Positions 16,319-23,660 of a stretch of DNA of 31,679 bases are shown piece after piece. The notes under the pieces were generated by a model that was given only the letters and a program-made list of their open reading frames with translations, was not told where the DNA came from and ran no database searches. This DNA comes from Thermoleophilia bacterium (GTDB lineage: Bacteria > Actinomycetota > Thermoleophilia > Gaiellales > SKUG01): positions 1-31,679 of the forward strand of contig JAOPYU010000335.1 of the NCBI GenBank assembly GCA_025964455.1, given 5' to 3'. The translations under genes and the position numbers were made by a program. The first letter of the stretch is position 1; each line of letters opens with the position of its first letter.

Positions 16319-17643
16319 GTAGGACCGAGCGGTTCGTCGGCGGTCGCGTGCTGCGATGACGGGGCGTGTCTCTCCGCTGCCTCGATCCTGGGGACCCGCA
16401 GCGTGAAGCAGGGACGGGAGCCGGCACGCGAGTAGGTGAGCGTGCCGCCGTGAGCCTCGACGATCGTCCGGCTGATGGCAAGTCCGAGCCCCGTCGAATC
16501 GGGGCGGTCGCTGAAGCGCGCGAACGGCAGGAAGAGCTCGTCGAGGTGGCGCGGGTCGACGCCGGCTCCCTCGTCCAGCACGCGCACCTCGGCGAGGTGC
16601 CCGGGCGCGATGCGCGACTCCACGACGATGGTGCCGCGTCCGTGGTTGATCGCGTTGACGACGAGGTTGGCGATCACCTGGAGCATGCGCATGCGGTCGA
16701 CGTGGACGATCGGGTCTTCGAGCACGTCCACGCGGATCGCCCGCTCGGCGTCCTGCGGCTCGAGCCCGGCGACGGCGTCCTGGGCGAGGCTCGCCAGGTG
16801 CACCTCGGATGCATCGAGGCGCACGGAATCCGGGCGTGTCGCGCCGAGCGTGAGCAGGTCCTCCACGAGCGCGAGCAGTCGGTGCCCGCCGGCGGCCGCG
16901 ACCCCGAGCAGCGTGTGGCGATCCCCGTCGCTCAGCTCGATGTCCTCGCGCAGCATGGTCTCGATGCTGCCGATCGTGGAGGTGAGCGGCGTGCGCAGCT
17001 CGTGGGAGACGTTGGCGATGAGCCGATTGCGCGATCGATCGACCTGCTCGAGCCGTTCGAGCGATTCGCGCTGCTCCTGCACGATCCGCTCGAGCGCGTC
17101 CTCGCTCTGGCGCACGCGCGCCGAGTGCATCGCCATGAGCACGCCGGTGACGAGGATCAGGGAGGAGGCGGAGGGGATCGTGGTCGGGTCCTCCCAGGCG
17201 TCGATGAACGGATGCACCAGCGCGATCAATACCGCGCCGAACACCGCGTAGATGATCGTGGCTCGCGGCGAGAAGAAGTACCCGATCACCACGAGCGGGA
17301 TGACGAGCGACGCGGCCGAGGCCTCGGGTGTCGGGACGGTGAAGAGGATCGAGACGACGACCGCGGTGTCGACGACGAAGCTGAGGGCGACCACGAGCAG
17401 CGGCCGCGCGCCCAGGTGCAGCAGCAGGGTCCAGGGCAGCTGCGCGAGCGCGAAGCCGGCGACGATGGCGAGCGTGCCGGCCGGGAGCGCGTCCGGGTTG
17501 ACGGCCAGGTCAAGGCCGGTGAACAGCAGGGCCACCGCGACGATGATCGGCCGGATGCGGTTCAGGTAGAGGCGGGCGTGGCGCACCCGCTCGGTCTCGT
17601 GCGGGGGCGCGCTCGCGGGGCTGGGTCGAAGTTCCTCGGACAT
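16135..17643 (-). CDS. Membrane sensor histidine kinase, first gene of the kinase/GT2 operon
   Basis: 502 residues as read from ATG 17643, of which the first ~445 are convincing. Five or six membrane helices lie between 30 and 175 with no PAS or HAMP domain; then HisKA with H214 (NVSHELRTPLTSTIGS) and HATPase_c (VIANLVVNAINHG, DEGAGVD, TGLGLAI). After LRVPRIEAAE the frame reads on through Cys/Ser/Arg-rich sequence that is the out-of-frame start of the next kinase, giving an improbable 184-bp overlap. No stop exists in any of the three frames around 16300-16380, so a natural stop has probably been lost. It is divergent from homogentisate dioxygenase (88 bp between starts), which makes control of that gene by this system conceivable but unproven. 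Confidence 0.85.
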   Translation of the reverse strand: MSEELRPSPASAPPHETERVRHARLYLNRIRPIIVAVALLFTGLDLAVNPDALPAGTLAIVAGFALAQLPWTLLLHLGARPLLVVALSFVVDTAVVVSILFTVPTPEASAASLVIPLVVIGYFFSPRATIIYAVFGAVLIALVHPFIDAWEDPTTIPSASSLILVTGVLMAMHSARVRQSEDALERIVQEQRESLERLEQVDRSRNRLIANVSHELRTPLTSTIGSIETMLREDIELSDGDRHTLLGVAAAGGHRLLALVEDLLTLGATRPDSVRLDASEVHLASLAQDAVAGLEPQDAERAIRVDVLEDPIVHVDRMRMLQVIANLVVNAINHGRGTIVVESRIAPGHLAEVRVLDEGAGVDPRHLDELFLPFARFSDRPDSTGLGLAISRTIVEAHGGTLTYSRAGSRPCFTLRVPRIEAAERHAPSSQHATADEPLGPTCTASSRSCSWCCSASRWSAGSRIRTRSRWPCGSSSPPSWWSRPSGSCSFARGAIRCSSPA

Positions 17644-17696
17644 TCCAATGTCGGTCCTACCCGCTCCCCCACAATCCAACGGCACGCTGTCGCAGC

Positions 17697-17723
17697 TAGG
17701 ATCGGGGCGGAAGCGACCGGAGG
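17697..17723 (+). promoter_or_regulatory. -10 box and ribosome site of homogentisate dioxygenase
   Basis: TAGGAT at 17697-17702 and GGAGG at 17719-17723, 8 nt before ATG 17732. No good -35 is visible in the 88-bp region shared with the divergent kinase operon. Confidence 0.4.
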
Positions 17724-17731
17724 TCTCCGAC

Positions 17732-18934
17732 ATGCCGATGTACCACGCCCTGGGCGAGTTCCCGCCCAAGCGACACACCCAGTTCCGCGCGCCGGACGGT
17801 CGCCTGTACGTCGAGGAGGTCTTCGGCCTGGAGGGCTTCGACGGGCCGGAATCCATCCTCTACCACCGTCGCTCGCCGGCGCGCATCAAGCACGCGCGAC
17901 CGTTCGAGCCGCGCCCGATCACCGAGTGGGTGCCGACGGAGTGGGCGCACCGCCACCTGCGTTTCGCGGAGTTCCCGGCGCAGGGCGATCCGATCCGCGG
18001 TCGCCAGCCCTTCCTGTACAACGGCGACATCACGATGTGGTACGTCCGACCGACCGAGCAGCAGACGGCGTTCTACCGCAACGGCATGGGCGACGAGATC
18101 GTGTTCGTGCACGAGGGCACGGGTGTGCTGCGCACGATGTTCGGCCCGATCGAGTACCGCGAGGGCGACTACCTCGTGATCCCGCGCGGCACGATCTACC
18201 GCTTCGAGATGGCGGAGGGCTCCGCGCCGCAGCGCCACCTGGTCCTCGAGACCCCGGGACACTTCTCGATCCCCAAGGATTTCCGCAACCAGTGGGGCCA
18301 GCTGCTCGAGCACGCGCCGTACTACCACCGCGACCTGCGGCGCCCGACCGAGGTCGAGTACCACGACGAGCACGGCGAGTACGAGCTGCTCGTGCGCGTC
18401 AACGACGGCTTCCAGACCTACGAGCTGGACACCCACCCCTTCGACGTCATCGGCTGGGACGGCTACAACTACCCGTTCGCCTTCAACATCTGGGACTACG
18501 AGCCCAAGGCCGGACGCCTGCACCAGCCGCCGCCAGCGCACCTGACCTTCCGCGGGCGCGGATTCGTGGTGTGCTCGTTCATGCCGCGCATGCTCGACTG
18601 GGACAAGGACGCGATCGTCGTCCCGTACCACCACTCGAACCTGGACAGCGAAGAGGTCCTGTACTACTTCAACGGCAACTTCGCCTCGCGCAAGGGCATC
18701 GACATCTCCTCAATCACCTTGCACCCGAGCGGCGTGCCGCACGGACCCCAGCCGGGCCTCGACGAGAAGACGATCGGCATGCACTGGACCGACGAGGCCG
18801 CCGTCATGGTGGACACGTTCCGTCCGCTCAAGCTGGCGGCGGCTGCCGAGGCGTGGGACGACCCCTCCTACAAGTACTCGTGGTACGAGAACGAGGGCGA
18901 GGAGCCGACCGGCCCCCTCACCTCCGGCGATTGA
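17732..18934 (+). CDS. hmgA: Homogentisate 1,2-dioxygenase
   Basis: 400 residues, similar to actinobacterial forms and shorter than the ~430-445 of proteobacterial or animal enzymes. Cupin-type iron site: H301 or H300 (PYHHSN), E307/E308 (DSEEVLYY) and H337 (GVPHGPQ). The strongly conserved central block (WDGYNYPFAFN) and C-terminal HPSGVPHG motif are present. It opens the homogentisate ring with O2 to maleylacetoacetate. ATG 17732 has GGAGG 8 nt upstream; the frame is open further upstream but is not supported. HPPD and the FAH-family enzyme of the same pathway lie about 8 kb away, beyond the kinase/GT2 operon. A 49-bp palindromic element begins 2 nt after the stop. Confidence 0.95.
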   Translation: MPMYHALGEFPPKRHTQFRAPDGRLYVEEVFGLEGFDGPESILYHRRSPARIKHARPFEPRPITEWVPTEWAHRHLRFAEFPAQGDPIRGRQPFLYNGDITMWYVRPTEQQTAFYRNGMGDEIVFVHEGTGVLRTMFGPIEYREGDYLVIPRGTIYRFEMAEGSAPQRHLVLETPGHFSIPKDFRNQWGQLLEHAPYYHRDLRRPTEVEYHDEHGEYELLVRVNDGFQTYELDTHPFDVIGWDGYNYPFAFNIWDYEPKAGRLHQPPPAHLTFRGRGFVVCSFMPRMLDWDKDAIVVPYHHSNLDSEEVLYYFNGNFASRKGIDISSITLHPSGVPHGPQPGLDEKTIGMHWTDEAAVMVDTFRPLKLAAAAEAWDDPSYKYSWYENEGEEPTGPLTSGD

Positions 18935-18936
18935 TC

Positions 18937-18985
18937 GTCGCCTCGCAATTTATGGTTGTACAACGACATGGAATTGCGAGGCGAC
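18937..18985. repeat. 49-bp palindromic intergenic element, copy 1
   Basis: Perfect 14-bp arms GTCGCCTCGCAATT (18937-18950) and AATTGCGAGGCGAC (18972-18985) around a 21-nt loop that itself contains the palindrome GTTGTACAAC (18955-18964). A related element of the same length lies at 28860-28908. It starts 2 nt after the homogentisate dioxygenase stop, so it may act as its terminator. Confidence 0.7.
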
Positions 18986-19088
18986 CGGGGCGGGAGTGGC
19001 GAAACCTGAGTCCCCATGCGGGGTTCGGGCGACGGGGGCGAGTCCCCGCTCGTGGAGCCAAGACTCGACCGGTCGTCGAGGTTGTGAA

Positions 19089-19147
19089 TTGACACCGAGT
19101 GACGCGGTGCGATAGACGCGAGTCGCGTCCGACTCGGCGCCTACAGT
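19089..19147 (+). promoter_or_regulatory. Promoter region of the 19156 gene, with hairpin
   Basis: TTGACA (19089-19094) is followed after 18 nt by TAGACG (19113-19118). A 7-bp hairpin CGAGTCG-CGTC-CGACTCG covers 19119-19136, right at the expected start point, and could be an operator. Alternatively TACAGT (19142-19147), 8 nt before ATG 19156, would give a leaderless message. The stretch 18986-19088 shows nothing else that can be named. Confidence 0.4.
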
Positions 19148-19155
19148 TCCCCTCC

Positions 19156-19434
19156 ATGACGGAGCGCGCCCTCGCCATCGATACCGACGCCTTGGACAAG
19201 ATCGGCCTTGAGGTCGACATGCGTCTCACGGACGTCTGGTCGATGCTCTTCGAGCGTGGCGGGGAGCTCGACACCGAGTTCCTCGGCTGGCTGCTGCGCC
19301 TTGCATACGTCACCGGATACTGGGATGCACTGAGCGAGGGGGAGCGTGGCACGTTGTGCCGGCAGCTCGGCTACCCCGTCCCCGAGCGCCGTCGTGAGCC
19401 GCAGCCCGCCGGGCACGCGTCCAGCGACGACTGA
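19156..19434 (+). CDS. Small acidic protein of unknown function
   Basis: 92 residues. No family was recognised. The central part is helical and hydrophobic-aromatic (VWSMLFERGGELDTEFLGWLL in outline, then RLAYVTGYWDALSEGERGTL), followed by a polar Pro/Arg/Glu-rich tail. There is no signal peptide or clear membrane span. No Shine-Dalgarno sequence precedes the ATG, consistent with a leaderless message. It is 8 nt upstream of the MscS-channel gene and almost certainly cotranscribed with it. Confidence 0.6.
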   Translation: MTERALAIDTDALDKIGLEVDMRLTDVWSMLFERGGELDTEFLGWLLRLAYVTGYWDALSEGERGTLCRQLGYPVPERRREPQPAGHASSDD

Positions 19435-19442
19435 CACCACGG

Positions 19443-20327
19443 ATGGATGCCATCCGCGACATCTGGGGTGACCCACCCACCGCAGTGACCACCGCCATCG
19501 CGGTGGTCGCGCTGCTTGTGGGGGCAATCGTGGTCGAGCGGCTGCTGCGCCGGCTGCTGCGTCGCGCGTACTGGCGACGTGTGGAGCGCGCGTCGGCCGC
19601 CCAGGGCATCGAGGAGCTGAGCCGCATGAAGCGGCAGAAGACGCTCGTGACGCTGCTCGAGTCGCTGGTGCGGTACACGGTCTACGGGGCGGCGCTGTTC
19701 GTCATCGTCGGGGTGATCAGCGGCGGCACGACGAATGCGCTCTTCAGCGCATCGATCGTCGCGGTGATCGTCGGCTTCGCCTTCCAGCGCCTGCTCGGTG
19801 ACGTCATCGCGGGCGCGCTGCTGCTGTTCGAGGGGCAGTTCGCCGTCGGCGACGTGGTGACGGTCCATCAGCACAACGTCACGGGCGTGGTGGAGGAGTT
19901 CTCGCTGCGCACCACGTCGCTGCGAACGCACGGTGGCGACCGCATCACGATCATGAATGGCGGGATGATCTCGTTCACCCGGTGGTCGTACGGACAGCGC
20001 GAGTTCCGCCTCGAGTTGCTGGTGCGTGGCGCCGGCGGTGCGGCCATGGTCGGCGCGGCGTGTGCTGCAGAAGGCGAGTCGGCGAGCGCCCTGTGGGTGC
20101 GCGCACCATGGGTGGTGACGACCGAGCCCGCAGGCGAGGAACTCGAGCGTGTCGTGGTCAACGTCATCGTGGCACCGGGCCACGAGGAGCTGGTCACGCG
20201 GCTCGGTGAGGTGCTGGCGGCGCGCATCGGGGAGGACCGGCTCGTCGGGCCCGTGACCGCGGTGGCGCACTACGCCCCGTCCTTCCAGGCGTGGCGTGCC
20301 GGGCTGCTCCTGCGTGATCCCGGCTGA
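19443..20327 (+). CDS. Small-conductance mechanosensitive channel (MscS family)
   Basis: 294 residues. An N-terminal helix (TTAIAVVALLVGAIVVERLL), a second span (VRYTVYGAALFVIVGVI) and the pore-lining TM3 region (FSASIVAVIVGFAFQRLLGDVIAG) lead straight into the MscS beta domain signature FEGQFAVGDVVTV and the EEFSLRTTSLRT strand. The C-terminal alpha/beta part is shorter and more divergent than in E. coli MscS. It is an inner-membrane channel that releases solutes on hypo-osmotic shock. It forms an operon with the small gene 8 nt upstream and possibly the membrane protein 36 nt downstream. Confidence 0.87.
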   Translation: MDAIRDIWGDPPTAVTTAIAVVALLVGAIVVERLLRRLLRRAYWRRVERASAAQGIEELSRMKRQKTLVTLLESLVRYTVYGAALFVIVGVISGGTTNALFSASIVAVIVGFAFQRLLGDVIAGALLLFEGQFAVGDVVTVHQHNVTGVVEEFSLRTTSLRTHGGDRITIMNGGMISFTRWSYGQREFRLELLVRGAGGAAMVGAACAAEGESASALWVRAPWVVTTEPAGEELERVVVNVIVAPGHEELVTRLGEVLAARIGEDRLVGPVTAVAHYAPSFQAWRAGLLLRDPG

Positions 20328-20363
20328 CGTTCCTGCCGCGCGGCGCTGGGGCAGGCTCGGTGC

Positions 20364-21014
20364 ATGGCAACGACCTCGACACCTCCAGCGAAGGCGCGAC
20401 CGTCCGGCTGGTGGTACGCGCTCGCCCCGGTGATCCTCATGGCGGGAGTGGTGCTGGCGATCCAAGCGGGGTTCGAGGAAGTCGGCGCCGTCACGGATTC
20501 CTTCCAGCGGCTCGGGCCTGACGGCACCGCGGCGATCAGCGCGGACGGCGGCGACCGGGTGAGCGTCTGGGCGGTCTACGCGAGCTCGAGCGGGGCCGAT
20601 GCGGCGCCGCGCCCGGCAGCGACGGTGCGGGTGACCGGCGATGACGGCCCCGTCCCGGTGCGCACGGCCGGGAGCGGATCCAGGACGACCTACGAGCTCG
20701 GTTCCGAGTCGGGCATCGAGGTCGCGAGCTTCGTGCCGCCGACCGACGGACGCTACGTGGTGACGGTCGCCATCGACACGCCGACGGGCGCCGTGGCAGT
20801 GCCGACGGCTGCCGTCGGCGCGCTCGACATCGTCGGCGGCATCACCCGGGTGCTGCGACCCGTCGGCCTGAGCATCCTCGCGATGTTCGGCTGGATCGCG
20901 CTGCTGATGGTGCTGCGCGGGATGTCCAGGCGCCGAGGTCGCGGCCTGGGGGACGCGACCGGCCCTGTTGCCGCTACCCCTGCCCCGCCCGCGGGCTCGG
21001 GCCCGTTCCTCTGA
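20364..21014 (+). CDS. Membrane protein of unknown function with an extracytoplasmic domain
   Basis: 216 residues. One membrane helix near the N-terminus (WWYALAPVILMAGVVLAIQ), a ~120-residue Thr/Val/Gly-rich segment that looks like a beta domain (VSVWAVYASS, ATVRVTGDDG, GRYVVTVAID), a second helix (LSILAMFGWIALLMVL) and a basic then Pro-rich tail. The middle domain is probably outside the cell. Its spacing and pattern resemble small actinobacterial envelope proteins with a carbohydrate- or ligand-binding beta fold, but no family can be named. It lies downstream of the MscS gene and converges on the permease-like gene. Confidence 0.65.
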   Translation: MATTSTPPAKARPSGWWYALAPVILMAGVVLAIQAGFEEVGAVTDSFQRLGPDGTAAISADGGDRVSVWAVYASSSGADAAPRPAATVRVTGDDGPVPVRTAGSGSRTTYELGSESGIEVASFVPPTDGRYVVTVAIDTPTGAVAVPTAAVGALDIVGGITRVLRPVGLSILAMFGWIALLMVLRGMSRRRGRGLGDATGPVAATPAPPAGSGPFL

Positions 21015-21135
21015 CCAAACCGGGCACGGGGAGCGGCGTCACACCGCCCAGCGTGCAGGCGGATCGTGGCGCGATTCCGTTTTCGTCCGCCCCCAGACGG
21101 ACGATGTGGGAATCGGCCGCGCAAGTTCCTGCACG

Positions 21136-21153
21136 CGCTCGCTGACGCGAGCG
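21136..21153 (-). terminator. Hairpin after the permease-like gene
   Basis: CGCTCGC-TGAC-GCGAGCG, perfect 7-bp stem with 4-nt loop, 11 nt beyond the stop of the 21165 gene. A weaker hairpin CGTCCG/CGGACG is at 21084-21103. The interval 21015-21164 holds no gene. Confidence 0.5.
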
Positions 21154-21164
21154 AGGACGGTGGC

Positions 21165-22397
21165 TCAGCGCTCCGGATGCAGGAGGTCGAGCGAGACCTG
21201 GCCTGCGTCGATCCGGTCGCGCAGCTCGCGCTCGACCGTTGTGTCGAGGTTGTGCTGGGCAGGCCAGTGCATGACGATGGCGAGCGCGCTTCCGAGGACG
21301 AACCAGGTCGCGGTGCTGACATCGAGGCCGCGCGCGCCGCGCTGAACCCGACCCACGACGAGGATCACGAGGGCGCACACCACGAAGATCGTGGCGACGT
21401 GCTGGAGGCGCATCGCAACGTCGTGGGTCGTCGTCGAGAGCGTGACCTGTCGGCCAAGCGCAACCGTCACGCCGAGGGTCGTGAGGATGATTGCGGTCGG
21501 ATGGTGCCAGGAGTGGTCGGTCACTGCGTCGATGTCAGTCGACCTCGTCGCCATCAACCAGACGCCGACGAGCGCACAGGCAAGCAGCACCACGAGCATC
21601 GCGGCGATCGGCGGCCACACCTGCCACCAGCCTTCGTGGCCCTCGGCGTGCTGCTGGGCGAACACGCCAGTGATGTCGATCGCACCGGGACCTTCGAGCC
21701 CGAGCATCCCGGCGGAGTTGACCACGGCGAGCGACACCATGCCGAGCCCGAACAGGAGCGTCAGCGCACCGACGAGGTGACGGAGCGTGCGACGTCCATG
21801 CCCGGCGCCGATCCGGATGCCCTCGAGGGCGAGCGACGCCGCGACACCGATGCACGTGACTGCGAACAGGCGTCCCGACACCTGGGCGAGCGTCGCGTCG
21901 TGCACACCATGTACCTCGGTGCGCGTCAGGTTCGTCCCCGGCACCTCGGCGACGAACGGCAGGCGCCAGAGCCAATGGACGAACGCGAGCCATGCGAGCC
22001 CCGCCGCGATCCCGACGATCCACCGGACCACGCGACGGTCGGGGAGCATCTGGCGGATCGCGAGCCCGACAAGGCCCATCGCGATCGCGAATCCTCCGAA
22101 CAGTCCTGTGGCGATGAGCGACACGCGCGCTGCATCCCGCAGCCCGAGACCGATCCGAGCCATGTCGTCGCGACCCGTGGAATCGGTCCCGAGGGGATGG
22201 TCCGAAGACGGACGCTCCTGGGCCGATCGCGCATCCGTCTCGGTCGCGTTGCCCGAGTGCACCAGCACCAGGATCGCCAGCACCGCGAGCAACAGCAGGC
22301 CGATGCCGCCGCCGATCATGCGCGCGCCCTCAGCCGTGTCGGGGCGCGCGGCGGTCAGGTCGGGTGCATGGGGATCGAGGCCGGCGTCGTCAGTCAT
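21165..22397 (-). CDS. Orphan DppC/OppC-like permease-related membrane protein
   Basis: 410 residues with about eight hydrophobic segments. The N-terminal part carries the DppC/OppC entry motif HPLGTDSTGRDDMARI followed by GLRDAARVSLIATGLFGGFAIAMG in outline, as in peptide ABC permeases. A degenerate EAA-type loop is recognisable (ALEGIRIGAGHGRRTLRHLV), and GMLGLEGPG corresponds to the usual AGLSFLGLG. About 110 extra residues with two or three more helices follow. No ATPase, partner permease or binding protein is nearby, so ordinary peptide import is doubtful; it may have been repurposed or need partners encoded elsewhere. It lies 30 nt downstream of RNase D on the same strand. Confidence 0.6.
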   Translation of the reverse strand: MTDDAGLDPHAPDLTAARPDTAEGARMIGGGIGLLLLAVLAILVLVHSGNATETDARSAQERPSSDHPLGTDSTGRDDMARIGLGLRDAARVSLIATGLFGGFAIAMGLVGLAIRQMLPDRRVVRWIVGIAAGLAWLAFVHWLWRLPFVAEVPGTNLTRTEVHGVHDATLAQVSGRLFAVTCIGVAASLALEGIRIGAGHGRRTLRHLVGALTLLFGLGMVSLAVVNSAGMLGLEGPGAIDITGVFAQQHAEGHEGWWQVWPPIAAMLVVLLACALVGVWLMATRSTDIDAVTDHSWHHPTAIILTTLGVTVALGRQVTLSTTTHDVAMRLQHVATIFVVCALVILVVGRVQRGARGLDVSTATWFVLGSALAIVMHWPAQHNLDTTVERELRDRIDAGQVSLDLLHPER

Positions 22398-22427
22398 CGT
22401 CGCGCTGGTACCCGATGCGGCGTCGAC

Positions 22428-23609
22428 TCAGGCGTCGCGGTGGATGACGAGGTACGGATCCTCGTCGACGAGCTGCAGCTGGACGCGGCCCTCGACGAGG
22501 TCGACCAGGTCGAGGCCGAACGGCTCGCGCCAGCCCTTGAGCAGGAACGGCTGCGCAGCATCCTCGGGGCGTCCCGCCGAGACCCACGTGATGAGCTCTT
22601 CCACATCACTCGAGGTACCGACGAGCTCGGGGGCGATCTCCTCGCCCTCGCACCGAGCCCGCAGCAGCGCCGTGGCGAGCCCCTTCGCGATCGCCGTGCG
22701 GCGGCGGACGCCACGGATCGGCGGCGCGCCCTCCTCGACGATCGGCTCGGCGTGTCGGCCGCGCTCGATCGCCTCGAGCAGCTCTGTGGCGTCGCGGCCC
22801 TTCATCGAGCCGTCGACACCGCGCACGCGGCGCAGGTCCTGCTCGCTCGTGGGCTTGCGGCGCGCGACCTCGATGAGCGTCGGATCCTTGGCGATCCAGC
22901 CAACCGGCAGGTCGCGGTGGCGGGCGAGTCGCTCGCGCCAGGCAGCCACCTCGCGCAGGACGGCGAGGTCGCCGGCGCCGAGCTTGCCGCGTCGGCCAAC
23001 CTTGCGCCACGCCTCCTCGGGCTGGGTCACGAAGCGGTCGACGCCGTCGAATCGGCGCGCGAGCTCCTCGCGCATCCACTCGCGGCGGCCCAGCTCCACG
23101 AGGCGGGCGGTGATCTTGTCGGTCATCGCGAACAGGTGCTCGACATCCTCGCCGGCGTAGCGCAGCTGCTTCTCCTGCAGCGGGCGCCGGCTCCAGTCCG
23201 TGAACGACTCGCTCGGCTGCACGCGCTGCTTGGTGACCTCGTGCACGAGCTTCTCGTACGCGAGCCCGGCGCTCAGTCCCGTGAAGCCTGCAGCCAGCTG
23301 CGTGTCGAAGGTGTTGACCGGTTCCGCCCCGAAGCGCATCGCGAAGGCGACGAGGTCGGCGTGCGGAGCGTGCATGATGACCTGCACGTCCGGATCGGAG
23401 ATGAGCTCGGCGATCGGGGTGAGGTCGATGCCCTCGAGCGGATCGGCGATGTACACGCGGTCATCGACGTTGAGCTGCGCGAGGCAGATCTGGGGCGAGT
23501 ACGTGCGTTCCCACAGGAACTCGGTGTCGAGGCCGATGCGCCCAGCGGCGCGCGCCTGCTCGCACAGGTCGGCAAGGTCTGACGTCGATGCAACGGTCTC
23601 GAACTCCAC
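22428..23609 (-). CDS. rnd: Ribonuclease D (DEDDy 3'-5' exoribonuclease)
   Basis: 393 residues. DEDDy catalytic residues are visible: D28 and E30 (GLDTEF), D85 (HAPHADL), and Y151 with D155 (YAGEDVEHL). HRDC-type helical domains follow (LREVAAWRERLARHRDLPVGWI and a second weaker repeat near 300). The enzyme trims the 3' ends of tRNA precursors and other stable RNAs in the cytoplasm. The GTG start at 23609 is supported by a -10 box TAGGAT exactly 6 nt upstream, implying a leaderless mRNA. It is separated by 51 nt from the coiled-coil gene upstream. Confidence 0.92.
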   Translation of the reverse strand: MEFETVASTSDLADLCEQARAAGRIGLDTEFLWERTYSPQICLAQLNVDDRVYIADPLEGIDLTPIAELISDPDVQVIMHAPHADLVAFAMRFGAEPVNTFDTQLAAGFTGLSAGLAYEKLVHEVTKQRVQPSESFTDWSRRPLQEKQLRYAGEDVEHLFAMTDKITARLVELGRREWMREELARRFDGVDRFVTQPEEAWRKVGRRGKLGAGDLAVLREVAAWRERLARHRDLPVGWIAKDPTLIEVARRKPTSEQDLRRVRGVDGSMKGRDATELLEAIERGRHAEPIVEEGAPPIRGVRRRTAIAKGLATALLRARCEGEEIAPELVGTSSDVEELITWVSAGRPEDAAQPFLLKGWREPFGLDLVDLVEGRVQLQLVDEDPYLVIHRDA

Positions 23610-23615
23610 CGCGGC

Positions 23616-23621
23616 ATCCTA
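23616..23621 (-). promoter_or_regulatory. -10 box TAGGAT of a leaderless rnd transcript
   Basis: TAGGAT on the minus strand is followed by GCCGCG and then the GTG start at 23609. Confidence 0.5.
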
Positions 23622-23660
23622 GAGGACCCGCGCGCACGAGTCCCGGTCGCAGCTGCCCGA

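Noticed and set aside
18986..19088. Structured leader or riboswitch in the GAGTCCCC/GGGGTTC-rich stretch
   Set aside because: Short complementary pieces exist, but no stable nested fold or known signature, and the promoter of the next gene lies downstream of it.
16366..19092. Very long plus-strand open frame (about 900 codons) opposite the first kinase and running into homogentisate dioxygenase in another frame
   Set aside because: Its translation is Arg/Asp/Val-rich shadow sequence of the kinase gene and has no motif; long antisense frames are expected at this G+C content.
21066..23582. Plus-strand open frame of about 840 codons opposite the permease-like and RNase D genes
   Set aside because: RNase D on the other strand has all catalytic residues; this frame has low-complexity Arg/His/Asp composition and no domain.
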